Source: Paracoccus benzoatiresistens
Lineage (GTDB): Bacteria > Pseudomonadota > Alphaproteobacteria > Rhodobacterales > Rhodobacteraceae
Assembly: GCF_026913015.1 (NCBI RefSeq)
Contig: NZ_JAPTYD010000001.1
Coordinates: 310,001 to 374,000, forward strand
Direction of reading: 5' to 3'
DNA: 64,000 nt
Shown: positions 16,904-25,918 of the stretch, piece by piece
Layout: each line of letters starts with the position of its first letter
How positions within the stretch are numbered: position 1 is the first letter of the stretch
Translations under genes and position numbers: made by a program
Notes under the pieces: model-generated
Database searches by the model: none
The model's input: the letters and a program-made list of their open reading frames with translations, nothing else
What the model was told of the DNA's origin: nothing

Positions 16904-17201
16904 CCGGCGTTTGACCCTGCGGCAGTTGTCCCCTGTTTAGGTAAGATCCGTCAAGCAAGGGCCTGAAACTGCGCAAGTTTCGTCAACGACCGGTGGCACC
17001 GAAAGTTTGTTAATGAATTCAAGGGTCTAATATTCTGCCCAAAAATGCGGCAAAGTCACGGTCATGTAACGATTGCTGGACAGGACCCCTCAGGCTCACA
17101 GGACACCCACAGACTTATCCACAACGCCGGTGGACAGCTTCCGCCTTGCATTCCTTCCTCGGAACTTGCAGCCCGGCATGGGAATCACTTTCTTGTCTGA
17201 C
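16904..17201. other. AT-richer gap before uvrC with a perfect DnaA box
   Basis: About 300 bases with no gene. It contains TTATCCACA at 17115-17123, which is identical to the consensus DnaA box, and a -35-like TTGACC at 16914. I see no second DnaA box, no cluster and no unwinding element, so this is not read as an origin. DnaA-dependent control of uvrC is conceivable. Confidence 0.4.
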
Positions 17202-19064
17202 ATGACCCAAGCAACTGCACCCAAGACCGGCCATGCGCTGATCCAGGACTATCTTCGTCAGCTTGACCGCAGCCCCGGCGTCTATCGGATGCTGGATGCG
17301 CAGGGGGCGGTTCTGTATGTCGGCAAGGCCCGCGACCTGAAGGCGCGGGTGTCGAACTATGCCCGGCCCTCGGGCCATTCGGCGCGGATCGCGCGGATGA
17401 TCCGCGAAACGGCCTCGATGATGTTCCTGACCACGCGCACGGAAACCGAGGCGCTGCTGCTGGAACAGAACCTCATCAAGCAGCTGAAGCCGCGCTATAA
17501 CGTGCTGCTGCGCGACGACAAGTCCTTCCCGAACATCCTGGTGGCCAAGTCCCACGGCTATCCCCAGATCAAGAAGCATCGCGGGGCAAAGTCCGAAAAG
17601 GGTGACTACTATGGCCCCTTCGCCAGCGCGGGGGCGGTGAACCGCACGCTGACGCAGTTGCAGCGGGTGTTCCTGCTGCGGAACTGCACGGACGCCACCT
17701 TCGAATCGCGCACCCGCCCTTGCCTGCTGTTCCAGATCAAGCGCTGCAGCGCGCCCTGCGTGGGGCGCATCTCGGAACAGGATTACGGCGCGCTTGTGTC
17801 CGATGCCGAACGCTTCCTGCAGGGCAAGACGACCGCCATCCAGGCCAGCCTTGCCCGCGACATGGCCGAGGCAGCCGAGAACATGGAATACGAACGCGCC
17901 GCAGCCCTGCGCGACCGGATCAAGGCGCTGACCGCCGTGCAGTCGGTCCAGGCCATCAACCCCAAGCGCGTGGCCGAGGCCGACATCGTGGCGCTCCACA
18001 TGGAAGGCGGGCAAGCCTGCGTGCAGGTCTTCTTCATCCGCGGCAACCAGAGCTGGGGCAACCGCGACTTCTATCCCCGTCTGGGTGGGGTCGAATCCCC
18101 GGCCGAGGTGATGCAGGCCTTTCTGCTGCAATTCTACGACGACAAGCCGCCGCCCCGGATGATCCTGCTGTCCCATGCGCCGGATGAGCCCGACCTGACC
18201 CGGCAGGTCCTGTCCGAACGCGCCACCCGCCGCGTCGTCATCGGCGTGCCGCAACGGGGCGAGAAGTTCGAGCTTGTGGAAAACGCCCTGCGCAACGCCC
18301 GCGAAAGCTTGGCCCGTCGCATGTCGGAAAGCGCCACGCAGTTGCGCCTGCTGGAAGGCGTGGGCGAGGCCTTCGACCTGCCGGCCCCGCCCCGCCGGAT
18401 CGAGGTTTACGACAACAGCCACATCATGGGCACCAACGCCGTGGGCGGCATGGTCGTCGCGGGACCCGAGGGCTTCATCAAGAGCCAATACCGCAAGTTC
18501 AACATCAAGGGGACCGAGATCACGCCGGGCGACGACTTCGGCATGATGAAGGAGGTGCTGTCGCGCCGCTTCACCCGCCTGCTGAAGGAAGATCCCGACC
18601 GCCAGACCGAGGCCTGGCCCGACCTTCTGCTGATCGACGGGGGCGCCGGGCAGGTGTCCGCGGTGGACGGGATCCTGGCGGAACTGGGCGTTGAGGATAT
18701 CCCCATCGTCGGCGTCGCCAAGGGCATCGACCGCGACCAGGGCAAGGAGGAATTCCACCGTCCGGGCCGTCCGTCCTTTGCGCTGCGCATGAACGACCCG
18801 GTGCTTTACTTCATCCAGCGCTTGCGGGACGAGGCGCATCGCTGGGCGATCGGCACCCATCGCGCCAAGCGCGCCAAGTCCGTCATGGCGAACCCCTTGG
18901 ACGAGATCGCAGGCATCGGCGCCGCCCGCAAGCGCGCGCTGCTGGCGCATTTCGGCAGCGCCAAGGCCGTCAGCCGGGCCGGCCTGACCGATCTGCAGGC
19001 GGTCGAGGGCATCTCGGCGGCCATGGCGCAGAAGGTTTACGACCATTTCAACGCCCGTGGCTGA
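17202..19064 (+). CDS. uvrC: Excinuclease ABC subunit C
   Basis: Nucleotide excision repair endonuclease that makes both cuts around a lesion recognised by UvrAB. 620 residues from the ATG at 17202. Visible: GIY-YIG nuclease (SPGVYRML, then LYVGKARDL), the cysteine-containing linker (CSAPCVGR), the UvrB-binding UVR motif ([15 protein letters not shown]), the RNase H-like nuclease ([18 protein letters not shown], then LLIDGGAGQ) and two C-terminal helix-hairpin-helix units ([30 protein letters not shown]). An upstream in-frame start at 17073 would cover the DnaA-box region and is less likely. Confidence 0.95.
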   Translation: MTQATAPKTGHALIQDYLRQLDRSPGVYRMLDAQGAVLYVGKARDLKARVSNYARPSGHSARIARMIRETASMMFLTTRTETEALLLEQNLIKQLKPRYNVLLRDDKSFPNILVAKSHGYPQIKKHRGAKSEKGDYYGPFASAGAVNRTLTQLQRVFLLRNCTDATFESRTRPCLLFQIKRCSAPCVGRISEQDYGALVSDAERFLQGKTTAIQASLARDMAEAAENMEYERAAALRDRIKALTAVQSVQAINPKRVAEADIVALHMEGGQACVQVFFIRGNQSWGNRDFYPRLGGVESPAEVMQAFLLQFYDDKPPPRMILLSHAPDEPDLTRQVLSERATRRVVIGVPQRGEKFELVENALRNARESLARRMSESATQLRLLEGVGEAFDLPAPPRRIEVYDNSHIMGTNAVGGMVVAGPEGFIKSQYRKFNIKGTEITPGDDFGMMKEVLSRRFTRLLKEDPDRQTEAWPDLLLIDGGAGQVSAVDGILAELGVEDIPIVGVAKGIDRDQGKEEFHRPGRPSFALRMNDPVLYFIQRLRDEAHRWAIGTHRAKRAKSVMANPLDEIAGIGAARKRALLAHFGSAKAVSRAGLTDLQAVEGISAAMAQKVYDHFNARG

Positions 19065-19327
19065 CGCCGCAGTGCAGCGCTGCCTAAAAATCGACCAGTT
19101 TTGTTGAGAATGCTTTCCCAAAATTGGGGATTTCGACAGAACATCTTCGAGGCGAGTTGACATGGGGGTAAGCAAGAAGGCGTTTCAAATCGCGTACTTG
19201 GCTTTCCCCTTCGATTTTCCTTTATAACTGTTGCGGCAATGCAGCAGAAAACGACGGTGTAATGATACCGCATTCTGGCTGCGGTGTCGCGCTAAGGTTG
19301 TGACTTGCTCAACCCGAGGAGGCCCTC

Positions 19328-19702
19328 ATGCCCCGTTTGCCTGAAACCGGCATCGCTGACGTACGGACCCCCGCCTTCGACCTGCCGAACGCCCTCGACA
19401 CCACCTGGAGCGAGTTCAAACCCCACCTGACCCAACTGGAGGCGGTGGTCACCGACAACTATATCGACGGAAGCGACCCTGTCCTCTGCGCCAGCGACGA
19501 GGATGGCCGCAACTGGACGATCGAACTGGCCAGCCATGCTCGCAATGCCGAAATCGGCCTGAAGGGAAGCGCCGTCCTGCCGGGCGATCCCGTGCGCGTC
19601 ATCGGCCGCCGCACGCGCCATTTCGGCGAACAGCGCATCAAGGCTGTCCACCTGACCATCGCCGGTCGCCCCTTCGAGCTTTATCCCGGCGCCCTTGGCT
19701 GA
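19328..19702 (+). CDS. Hypothetical protein, weak similarity to DUF6152-type beta domain
   Basis: 124 residues, no signal peptide. The segments EDGRNWTIELA, AVLPGDPVRVIGRRTRHFG and IKAVHLTIAGRPFELYPG recall the small beta-barrel domain of DUF6152 proteins, but this is a pattern resemblance only. CCGAGGAGG lies well placed before the ATG, so translation is likely. It follows a 263-base AT-richer gap after uvrC in which I see only a short inverted repeat (CCCAA-AA-TTGGG near 19120). Function unknown. Confidence 0.6.
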   Translation: MPRLPETGIADVRTPAFDLPNALDTTWSEFKPHLTQLEAVVTDNYIDGSDPVLCASDEDGRNWTIELASHARNAEIGLKGSAVLPGDPVRVIGRRTRHFGEQRIKAVHLTIAGRPFELYPGALG

Positions 19703-19771
19703 CCGGAGGGGGCGGCGCATTTCGGTTCGCCGCCCCTTTCCAAGTCGGGCGGCACGGACTAGCTTGCCCTC

Positions 19772-20407
19772 ATGCGCTGGACAGTCCCCAATATCCTGAC
19801 CCTTCTCCGGCTGGTCGCGGCCCCCGCCGTGCCGCTGATGTTCCTGTATTTCACCCGGCCCTGGGCCGATTGGGCGGCGCTCGCGCTGTTCATGATCGCA
19901 GCCGTGACCGACTGGATCGACGGTTATCTGGCGCGCAGCTGGCAGCAGGAAAGCCGCTTCGGCGCGGCCATGGACCCGATCGCGGACAAGGCCATGGTGG
20001 TGATCGCCATCGTGGTCATCACCGGCTATTCCGGCATGAACCCCTGGCTGATCCTGCCCGCCACCCTGATCCTGTTCCGCGAGGTCTTCGTGTCGGGATT
20101 GCGTGAATTCCTGGGGTCGAACGCCCGGCTTCTGAAGGTCACCAAGCTGGCCAAGTGGAAGACCACCACGCAGATGGTCGCCATCTCGGTCCTGTTCCTG
20201 GGCACGGGGCTTGCCTATGTCGAACATGGCCGCCCGCCGCGCGTGGGCGAACCGGGGCTGCCGTGGTTCTCGTCCTCCTGGGCGGACCTGGCCACGCAGG
20301 TCGGGCTGCTCCTGGTCTGGATCGCGGCGATCCTGACAGCCTGGACCGGCTGGGATTATTTCGCCAAGGCGCGCCCTTATCTGCGGGAACCGGGCCATGA
20401 CGCTTGA
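19772..20407 (+). CDS. pgsA: CDP-diacylglycerol--glycerol-3-phosphate 3-phosphatidyltransferase
   Basis: Membrane enzyme that makes phosphatidylglycerol phosphate, the committed step to phosphatidylglycerol. 211 residues with several membrane helices. The CDP-alcohol phosphotransferase signature is complete: DG-x2-AR-x8-G-x3-D-x3-D, seen as DGYLARS then FGAAMDPIADK. The N-terminus MRWTVPNILTLLRLVAAP is typical. The stop lies inside moaD (11-base overlap). Confidence 0.95.
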   Translation: MRWTVPNILTLLRLVAAPAVPLMFLYFTRPWADWAALALFMIAAVTDWIDGYLARSWQQESRFGAAMDPIADKAMVVIAIVVITGYSGMNPWLILPATLILFREVFVSGLREFLGSNARLLKVTKLAKWKTTTQMVAISVLFLGTGLAYVEHGRPPRVGEPGLPWFSSSWADLATQVGLLLVWIAAILTAWTGWDYFAKARPYLREPGHDA

Positions 20408-20648
20408 TGTGCTGTATTTCGCCTGGCTGCGCGAACGCATAGGCCAGCCGCGCGAGCGGATCGAGACAAGCGCCGCGACCGTGCGCGACCTGATCGCCGA
20501 CCTTGCCGCCCGCGACGACTGGCACGCGGCGGCATTCGCGGACCTTGCCGCCATCCGCTGCGCCGTGGACCAGCAGCTTGCCGACCTGGACGCCCCTCTG
20601 GCCGGCGCGCGCGAGGTCGCCTTCTTTCCGCCGATGACGGGGGGCTGA
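20397..20648 (+). CDS. moaD: Molybdopterin synthase sulfur carrier subunit
   Basis: Ubiquitin-like protein of 83 residues ending in the essential Gly-Gly (FFPPMTGG). Its thiocarboxylated C-terminus donates sulfur to precursor Z during molybdopterin synthesis. It overlaps pgsA and is followed after 5 bases by moaE, the catalytic subunit, so the pair is translated together. The pgsA-moaD-moaE order is common in this bacterial group. Confidence 0.93.
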   Translation: MTLDVLYFAWLRERIGQPRERIETSAATVRDLIADLAARDDWHAAAFADLAAIRCAVDQQLADLDAPLAGAREVAFFPPMTGG

Positions 20649-20653
20649 TACCC

Positions 20654-21136
20654 ATGTCGGCCCGCGTCCAGACCGCGCCTTTCGACCTGGCCGCCGAACT
20701 GGCGGGCTTCGGCGCGGGCGCGGGGGCCATCGTGACCTTCACCGGCGTGGTGCGCGACGACACCGGCCGCATGGCCGCGCTTGAGATCGAGCATTACCCC
20801 GGCATGACCGAGCGCGCGCTGTCCGACTATGGCACCCGGGCCGCTGACCGCTTCGGCCTGTCCGACTGGCGCATCGTCCACCGCCACGGACGCCTGGCCG
20901 TGGGCGAGCCCATCATGATGGTCGCCACCGCCGCCCGCCACCGCCACGCGGCGTTCCAGGCGGCCGATTACCTGATGGACTGGCTGAAATCCCGCGCCCC
21001 CTTCTGGAAGCGCGAACTCGGCCAGGACGGCGCCGCCCGTTGGGTCGATGCCAAGGCCAGCGACGAGGACGCCCTGTCGCGATGGCAGGCTTCTTCCGAG
21101 TATCCATCCTCTGCCGCCACCGATGATCCGGCCTGA
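20654..21136 (+). CDS. moaE: Molybdopterin synthase catalytic subunit
   Basis: 160 residues; forms the heterotetramer with MoaD and inserts two sulfurs into cyclic pyranopterin monophosphate. Family marks are GAIVTFTGVVRDD, LEIEHYPGMTE, RHGRLAVGEP and, near the end, SRAPFWKRE, which carries the conserved lysine. The C-terminal tail is slightly long and overlaps the next gene by 14 bases. Confidence 0.94.
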   Translation: MSARVQTAPFDLAAELAGFGAGAGAIVTFTGVVRDDTGRMAALEIEHYPGMTERALSDYGTRAADRFGLSDWRIVHRHGRLAVGEPIMMVATAARHRHAAFQAADYLMDWLKSRAPFWKRELGQDGAARWVDAKASDEDALSRWQASSEYPSSAATDDPA

Positions 21137-21629
21137 ACTGCGGGCCTGGCTTTCCCGCCGGTCCGAATCCCTGGTCGCAACCGCGATCCTGCTGGCCGGG
21201 CTGTGGCTGGCCTTTCGCGGCGGCTGGTTCTTCGCCGCGCTTGGCGGGCTGGTCCTGCTGGTGGGCCTGTCGCTGTTGATCGGGGCGATCCGCAGGCTGC
21301 CCTTTCGTCGCGGCATCAACGCCCCCGGCATGGTCGAGGTCGATGAGGGCGCCATCCGCTATTACGGCGCGGCCGTGCTGGGCGGAGAGATCGCCCTGCG
21401 CGACCTGGTCGAGATCCGCCTGCTGCGGCTGAAGGGCAGGGGGCACTGGCGGTTGCGCAGCGCCAGCGGAGAGGCCTTGCTGGTTCCCGTCGATGCCGCC
21501 GGTGCCGAGGCCCTGGCCCATGCCTTCACCGCGCTGCCGGGCCTGGACATGGGCATCGTGTCCGCCGCCCTGGCGCATGTCGCCGACCAGCCCGATACCG
21601 TGCGCACCGTTTGGCGGAGGCCGGGTTGA
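21123..21629 (+). CDS. Conserved membrane protein of unknown function
   Basis: 168 residues. Two closely spaced hydrophobic helices (about 18-60: ATAILLAGLWLAFRGGW and ALGGLVLLVGLSLLIGAI) are followed by a cytoplasmic domain with a PH-like pattern (INAPGMVEVDEGAIRYYG, LRDLVEIRLLRLKGRGHW). The start at 21123 overlaps moaE. It is not obviously connected to molybdopterin or glutathione synthesis, though it lies between those genes. Confidence 0.7.
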   Translation: MIRPELRAWLSRRSESLVATAILLAGLWLAFRGGWFFAALGGLVLLVGLSLLIGAIRRLPFRRGINAPGMVEVDEGAIRYYGAAVLGGEIALRDLVEIRLLRLKGRGHWRLRSASGEALLVPVDAAGAEALAHAFTALPGLDMGIVSAALAHVADQPDTVRTVWRRPG

Positions 21630-21698
21630 GGCGGGTTGACTTGCCCCGATCCCCTTGTCACCTGTGGCCCGGCAAAAAACCCAGAAAGGCCTCTGTTC

Positions 21699-23069
21699 AT
21701 GTCTATTCCACAACAGGGCGGAGGCCCGATCGAAAACCGTGACCAGCTTGCGGCCTATATCGCCAGCGGTGAAAAGCCCCGCGAGGCTTGGCGCATCGGG
21801 ACCGAGCACGAGAAGTTCGGCTATGACAAGGCGAACCTGCTGCCGCTGCCCTATGACGGGGCCTGTTCCATCCATGCCATGCTGACGGGCCTGCAGGAAC
21901 GCTTCGGCTGGACCCCCATCATGGAGCAGGACAAGCTGATCGGCCTGGAGCGCAACGGCGCCAATATCAGCCTTGAGCCCGGGGGGCAGCTGGAGCTGTC
22001 GGGCGCGCCGCTGGAAACCATCCACCAGACCTGCGACGAGGTGAACCAGCACCTGGCCGAGGTGAAGGAGATCGCCGACCGCATCGGCGCCGGCTTCATT
22101 GGCCTGGGTGCCGCACCGATCTGGGGGCAGGACCAGATGCCGATGATGCCGAAAGGCCGTTATCGTCTGATGACCGACTACATGGACCGGGTGGGGACCC
22201 TGGGCAAGCAGATGATGTACCGGACCTGCACCGTGCAGGTGAACCTGGACTTCGGCAGCGAAGCCGACATGGTCCGGAAGATGCGCGTGGCCCTGTCCCT
22301 GCAACCCGTCGCCAACGCGCTGTTCGCCAATTCGCCTTTCCTGGACGGCAAGCCCAACGGCTGGAAAAGCTGGCGGGCGCATATCTGGCAGAACCTGGAT
22401 GCCGCGCGCACCGGGATGCTGCCCTTCGTGTTCAAGGACGGCTTCGGCTACGAGGCTTGGGTGGACTATGTCCTGAACGTGCCGATGTATTTCGTGTATC
22501 GCGACGGCAAGTACATCGACGCCCTGGGCCAGAGCTTCCGCGACTTCCTGGACGGCCGCCTCCCGGCCCTGCCGGGCGAGGTGCCGACGCTGTCGGACTG
22601 GGCCGACCACATGACCACCGTCTTCCCCGAGGCCCGCGTCAAGAAATACATCGAGATGCGCGGCGCCGATGGCGGCCCCTGGCGCAGGCTTTGCGCGCTG
22701 CCCGCTCTGTGGGTCGGGCTGATCTATGACCAGACGGCGCTGGATGCCGCCTGGGATCTGGTCAAGGACTGGGACGACGAGACGCGCGAGGGATGGCGGC
22801 GCGAGGCCGGAATCCATGCCCTGCAGGCCGAGGTGAACGGCACCCGGATGCGCGATCTGGCGCGGCAGGTGCTGGAGATTGCCGAAGCGGGCCTGAAGAA
22901 CCGTGCCAGGACGGGCGCGGGCGGGCTGGTTCCGGACGAGACGCATTTCCTGAACGCGCTGAAGGAAAGCGTGGACAGCGGCAAGGTCCTGGCCGACGAG
23001 CTGCTGGAGAAATACCAGGGCGAATGGGGGGGCGACCTGACGCCCATCTACAAGGAATATTCCTACTGA
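21699..23069 (+). CDS. gshA: Glutamate--cysteine ligase (GCS2 / plant-proteobacterial type)
   Basis: First enzyme of glutathione synthesis; 456 residues. It is of the alphaproteobacterial and plant type, not the E. coli type: RIGTEHEKFGY near residue 33 (glutamate and metal binding), GANISLEPGGQLELSGAP, and MYRTCTVQVNLDF. The ATG at 21699 follows AGAAAGGC. A hairpin without a T-run (23073-23093) lies right after the stop. Confidence 0.94.
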   Translation: MSIPQQGGGPIENRDQLAAYIASGEKPREAWRIGTEHEKFGYDKANLLPLPYDGACSIHAMLTGLQERFGWTPIMEQDKLIGLERNGANISLEPGGQLELSGAPLETIHQTCDEVNQHLAEVKEIADRIGAGFIGLGAAPIWGQDQMPMMPKGRYRLMTDYMDRVGTLGKQMMYRTCTVQVNLDFGSEADMVRKMRVALSLQPVANALFANSPFLDGKPNGWKSWRAHIWQNLDAARTGMLPFVFKDGFGYEAWVDYVLNVPMYFVYRDGKYIDALGQSFRDFLDGRLPALPGEVPTLSDWADHMTTVFPEARVKKYIEMRGADGGPWRRLCALPALWVGLIYDQTALDAAWDLVKDWDDETREGWRREAGIHALQAEVNGTRMRDLARQVLEIAEAGLKNRARTGAGGLVPDETHFLNALKESVDSGKVLADELLEKYQGEWGGDLTPIYKEYSY

Positions 23070-23072
23070 GAG

Positions 23073-23093
23073 GGCGCCGGATTTCCCGGCGCC
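23073..23093. repeat. Perfect inverted repeat after gshA
   Basis: GGCGCCGG and CCGGCGCC flank five bases, beginning four bases after the gshA stop codon. There is no T-run, so termination by this hairpin alone is doubtful, but the position right after a stop suggests a 3'-end role. Confidence 0.45.
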
Positions 23094-23105
23094 ATTCCGA
23101 CGGGA

Positions 23106-23431
23106 TCAGGCGGCCTTGCGACGGCGGCGCATCGACGACCATGCGGCCGAAGTCGGCATGGCTGGTCAAGAAGCCGTCAAGGCCCCAGTCCAGCATCGGC
23201 TGGATCATGGCAAAGGCTTCCGTCTTGCTCGGCGGGCGGAAGGCATGGGCATGGATCTTGAGCCCGAAGCCATGGGCGGCCTTGATGAAGGCCTCGGAGA
23301 TGCCGGCATGGCTGACGGCAGCGGCATCGTCGCTGCGGCTGACGCCATGGATGTCGTCCTGCGGGCGGACGGAAACCAGTTGCGCGACCTCGGCCTCATG
23401 CCGTCGCAAGGGCGGCAAGCTGCATCTTCAT
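23106..23431 (-). pseudogene. Remnant of a glycerophosphodiester phosphodiesterase
   Basis: The minus strand keeps pieces of one gene in three different frames. A start with a ribosome site gives MKMQLAALATA, probably the beginning of a signal peptide, and then stops at 23396. A second frame gives the C-terminal part of a GDPD barrel: ISEAFIKAAHGFGLKIHAH and MLDWGLDGFLTSHADFGR, matching the GlpQ pattern (VDG-x-x-TD). A third frame ends with RRRRKAA and a stop at 23106. Most of the barrel (some 200 residues, including the catalytic N-terminal half) is missing. Decay by deletion plus two frameshifts is inferred. Confidence 0.65.
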
Positions 23432-23667
23432 GAAGCGTTCCTGATCCTTGCATCGTCTGCCTGCGCTGCCGAACCGCGCGCAGCCTGCGCATCCCGGCAG
23501 GAAAGATTGTCGGTTCTGCGAGGGTTTTGTTGCGGGGTGATTAAATCCGCAGAAAGCCGGACCCCGGACAGCGCACGACAATATGACCGCTTGCCCCGCT
23601 GCCCCGTCTTGAAACAACGCTGCGCCGGTGGCAGGGCAGGGGAAAACGGCCGGAAGGGACAGCACGG
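23432..23667. other. Gap without a gene
   Basis: Between the pseudogene start and the next plus-strand gene. Base composition is normal for the region; it must hold any promoter of the gene at 23668. I see no convincing feature in it. Confidence 0.4.
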
Positions 23668-24066
23668 ATGAAGGCGGATGTGATGACATGGGTGCAGCGG
23701 ATCGTCGGGGCGGTCTTCGCCGTCGGCGTTGTTGCCCTGATCGGGGCAATCGTGGTGCAGGTCGGCCAGGCCGAAGGGCTGCCGCCGCTGCCGATCTTCC
23801 TGGGGATCCTTGGGATCGTGACGCTGATCCTGATGGCGGGGGCCTGCCTGGCGCTGGTCTCGGTCGCGATCTCGGCCCGGAAGGGGGCTGAGGCGCTGCG
23901 CCGGATCGCGGGCCAGGCGTCTGCCGCGCCCGTGCCAACCAAGGCCTCGCCGGTGCGCGTCTTCAGCCAGACGCCCCTGCGCGAAGTGGCAAGCGAACCG
24001 CAGCCGGAACCGGCGCCCATCCGGCCCGCGCGTCCTGTAGGCCGGACCCTGGTGGCCGAACGCTAA
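23668..24066 (+). CDS. Small membrane protein of unknown function
   Basis: 132 residues. Two membrane helices (about 8-29 [21 protein letters not shown] and 44-66 [20 protein letters not shown]) are followed by a Pro/Ala-rich hydrophilic tail. The stop overlaps the convergent plsY gene by four bases. No family is recognised. Codon use looks normal, with G or C at most third positions, supporting a real gene. Confidence 0.6.
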   Translation: MKADVMTWVQRIVGAVFAVGVVALIGAIVVQVGQAEGLPPLPIFLGILGIVTLILMAGACLALVSVAISARKGAEALRRIAGQASAAPVPTKASPVRVFSQTPLREVASEPQPEPAPIRPARPVGRTLVAER

Positions 24067-24647
24067 CCCTTCTTGCCGATCCGGGGCTCGGTCCCGTCCA
24101 GAAGGCGGGCGATGTTCGGGCGGTGGCGGACAAAGATCAGCACCGCCATGAACAGGCTGACGGCGATCAGGTCGGTCCGGCCCAGAGCCCAGGCAAAGAC
24201 CGGCGACAGGGCCGCCGCCAGCAGCGCCGACAGGCTGCTGATCCGGCTGACAAGCGCGGACAGAAGCCAGATGGCGCAGGCGATCAGGCCCAGCGGCCAG
24301 TGCAGCGCGATCAGCGTGCCCAGGAAAGTCGCGACCCCCTTGCCGCCCTTGAAACCCAGCCAGACGGGGAAGCAATGCCCCAGGAAGGCCGCGCCCCCCG
24401 CCAGCATCGCCGCAGTCTCGCCGCCGAAATGGCGCGCGATCAGCACGGCGATGGCACCCTTGCCGGAATCCAGCAGCAGCGTCGCCAGGGCGGCGGGCTT
24501 GTTGCCGGTGCGCAGCACGTTGGTCGCGCCGATATTGCCCGACCCGATCTTGCGCAGGTCGCCCAGGCCCAGAGCCCGCGCGATGACCAGCCCGAAGGGG
24601 ATCGAGCCCAGAAGATAACCGAAGACGGTCCAAAGCGTCAGGGTCAT
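24063..24647 (-). CDS. plsY: Glycerol-3-phosphate acyltransferase (acyl-phosphate type)
   Basis: Integral membrane enzyme that puts the first acyl chain on glycerol 3-phosphate using acyl phosphate. 194 residues with five or so helices. The three PlsY motifs are present: [31 protein letters not shown] and the C-terminal [10 protein letters not shown]. The ATG overlaps the stop of the pyrC-like gene (ATGA), fixing the start and showing it is last in the ccmI-to-plsY run. Confidence 0.95.
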   Translation of the reverse strand: MTLTLWTVFGYLLGSIPFGLVIARALGLGDLRKIGSGNIGATNVLRTGNKPAALATLLLDSGKGAIAVLIARHFGGETAAMLAGGAAFLGHCFPVWLGFKGGKGVATFLGTLIALHWPLGLIACAIWLLSALVSRISSLSALLAAALSPVFAWALGRTDLIAVSLFMAVLIFVRHRPNIARLLDGTEPRIGKKG

Positions 24648-25918
24648 GCCACGCCTCCGAACACGCGGCGGCCCGCGACCCAGGTGCCGATCACCCGGCC
24701 CTCCATCCGCGCGCCGTCGAAGGGGGTGTTCTTCGACTTGGACAACAGCGTGAAGCGGTCCAGCACGAAGGGGGCGTCCGGATCGAACAGCACCAGATCG
24801 GCAGGGGCGCCTGCCGACAGCCGCCCGCCCGGCAGGCCCAGCCGCTTCGCCGGGTTCAGCGACATCGCCCGCCACAGTTGCGGCAGGCTGAGGCCACCTC
24901 CGTGGTAAAGCCGCATCGCCGCGGGCAGCAGCGTCTGCAGCCCGACCGCACCGGGGGCGGCGGCCTCGAAGGGCAGGCGCTTCGATTCCTCGTCCTGCGG
25001 GGTGTGGAAGCTGGCGATCACGTCGATAACCCCGTCGGCCACGGCTTCGACCATGGCCAGCCGGTCGTCCTCGGACCGCAGGGGCGGGGTGAAGCGGAAG
25101 AAGGTGCGATAGTCGCCCACGTCGTATTCGTTCAGCGTCAGGTGATGGATGGAAATCCCCGCCGTCACGTCCAGCCCCGCATCCCGCGCGCGGCGCAGGG
25201 CGGGCAGGGACTGCGCCGTGGTGATCTGGTCGGCGTGCCAGCGGCAGCCGGTCATCGCCACCAGCGACAGGTCGCGGTCCAGGCCGATCACCTCGGCCAT
25301 CGGGCTGACCGCCGGAATGCCATAGATCGAGGCGAACTTGCCGCTGGTCGCCGCAGCCCCGCGCGACAGGCCCGCGTCCTGCGGGTGGCCCACGATCAGC
25401 GCGCCCAAGCCGCGCGCATAGGTCATGCAGCGCGACAGCAGCCGCGTGTCCGCCACCTGCCGCACGCCATCGGTGAAGGCCACGGCGCCCGCATCGGTCA
25501 AAAAGCCGATCTCGACCATCTCGCGGCCCCCGCGGGCCTTGGTGAGGCTGGCCATGTGGCGGATGTTCACGGCGGCATCGCCTGCGCGGCGGGTCACGAA
25601 TTCCAGCGATTCGGGCGTGTCGATGGGCGGCAGGGTGTCGGGGCGCGCCACGATGGTGGTCACGCCCCCTGCGGCGGCGGCAAGGCCCGCGCTGCGGAAG
25701 CTTTCCTTGTGACGCTCGCCCGGCTCGCCGATCTTGACGCCCCAGTCGATGATGCCGGGGGCAAGCGCGCGGCCGTTGCAGTCGATGACGGTGGCGTCTT
25801 CGGGGGCCTCCGCATCGATGCCCTCGATCACGCCGTCGCGGACCAGCAGGCTGCCCGGGGCATCCGTCTGCGCCTCGGGGTCGATCAGGCGGGCGTTGGT
25901 GAACAGCGTCGCGGTCAT
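24644..25918 (-). CDS. pyrX: Dihydroorotase homologue lacking metal and catalytic residues (PyrC-prime/PyrX type)
   Basis: Amidohydrolase fold of 424 residues, similar over its length to class I dihydroorotase. Key residues are gone: the metal-binding HxH after the first strand is GxK ([12 protein letters not shown], residues 60 and 62), and the catalytic TDHAPH reads SFHTPQ with Phe304 in place of Asp. The rest (PPLRSEDDR, the C-terminal ADLVLFD) is well kept, so the gene is under selection. In Pseudomonas an inactive PyrC' is needed to assemble aspartate carbamoyltransferase; the same role is inferred here from its 4-base overlap with pyrB. An active PyrC should exist elsewhere. Confidence 0.88.
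   Translation of the reverse strand: MTATLFTNARLIDPEAQTDAPGSLLVRDGVIEGIDAEAPEDATVIDCNGRALAPGIIDWGVKIGEPGERHKESFRSAGLAAAAGGVTTIVARPDTLPPIDTPESLEFVTRRAGDAAVNIRHMASLTKARGGREMVEIGFLTDAGAVAFTDGVRQVADTRLLSRCMTYARGLGALIVGHPQDAGLSRGAAATSGKFASIYGIPAVSPMAEVIGLDRDLSLVAMTGCRWHADQITTAQSLPALRRARDAGLDVTAGISIHHLTLNEYDVGDYRTFFRFTPPLRSEDDRLAMVEAVADGVIDVIASFHTPQDEESKRLPFEAAAPGAVGLQTLLPAAMRLYHGGGLSLPQLWRAMSLNPAKRLGLPGGRLSAGAPADLVLFDPDAPFVLDRFTLLSKSKNTPFDGARMEGRVIGTWVAGRRVFGGVA

Noticed and set aside
16904..17201. Replication origin suggested by the DnaA box
   Set aside because: Only one DnaA box, no cluster, no typical neighbours of an alphaproteobacterial origin (hemE, parAB, dnaA).
22762..23418. A single 218-codon gene covering the gshA end and the GDPD remnant
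   Set aside because: Only its first half resembles a GDPD C-terminus; the second half runs antisense through the end of gshA. A pseudogene explains it better.
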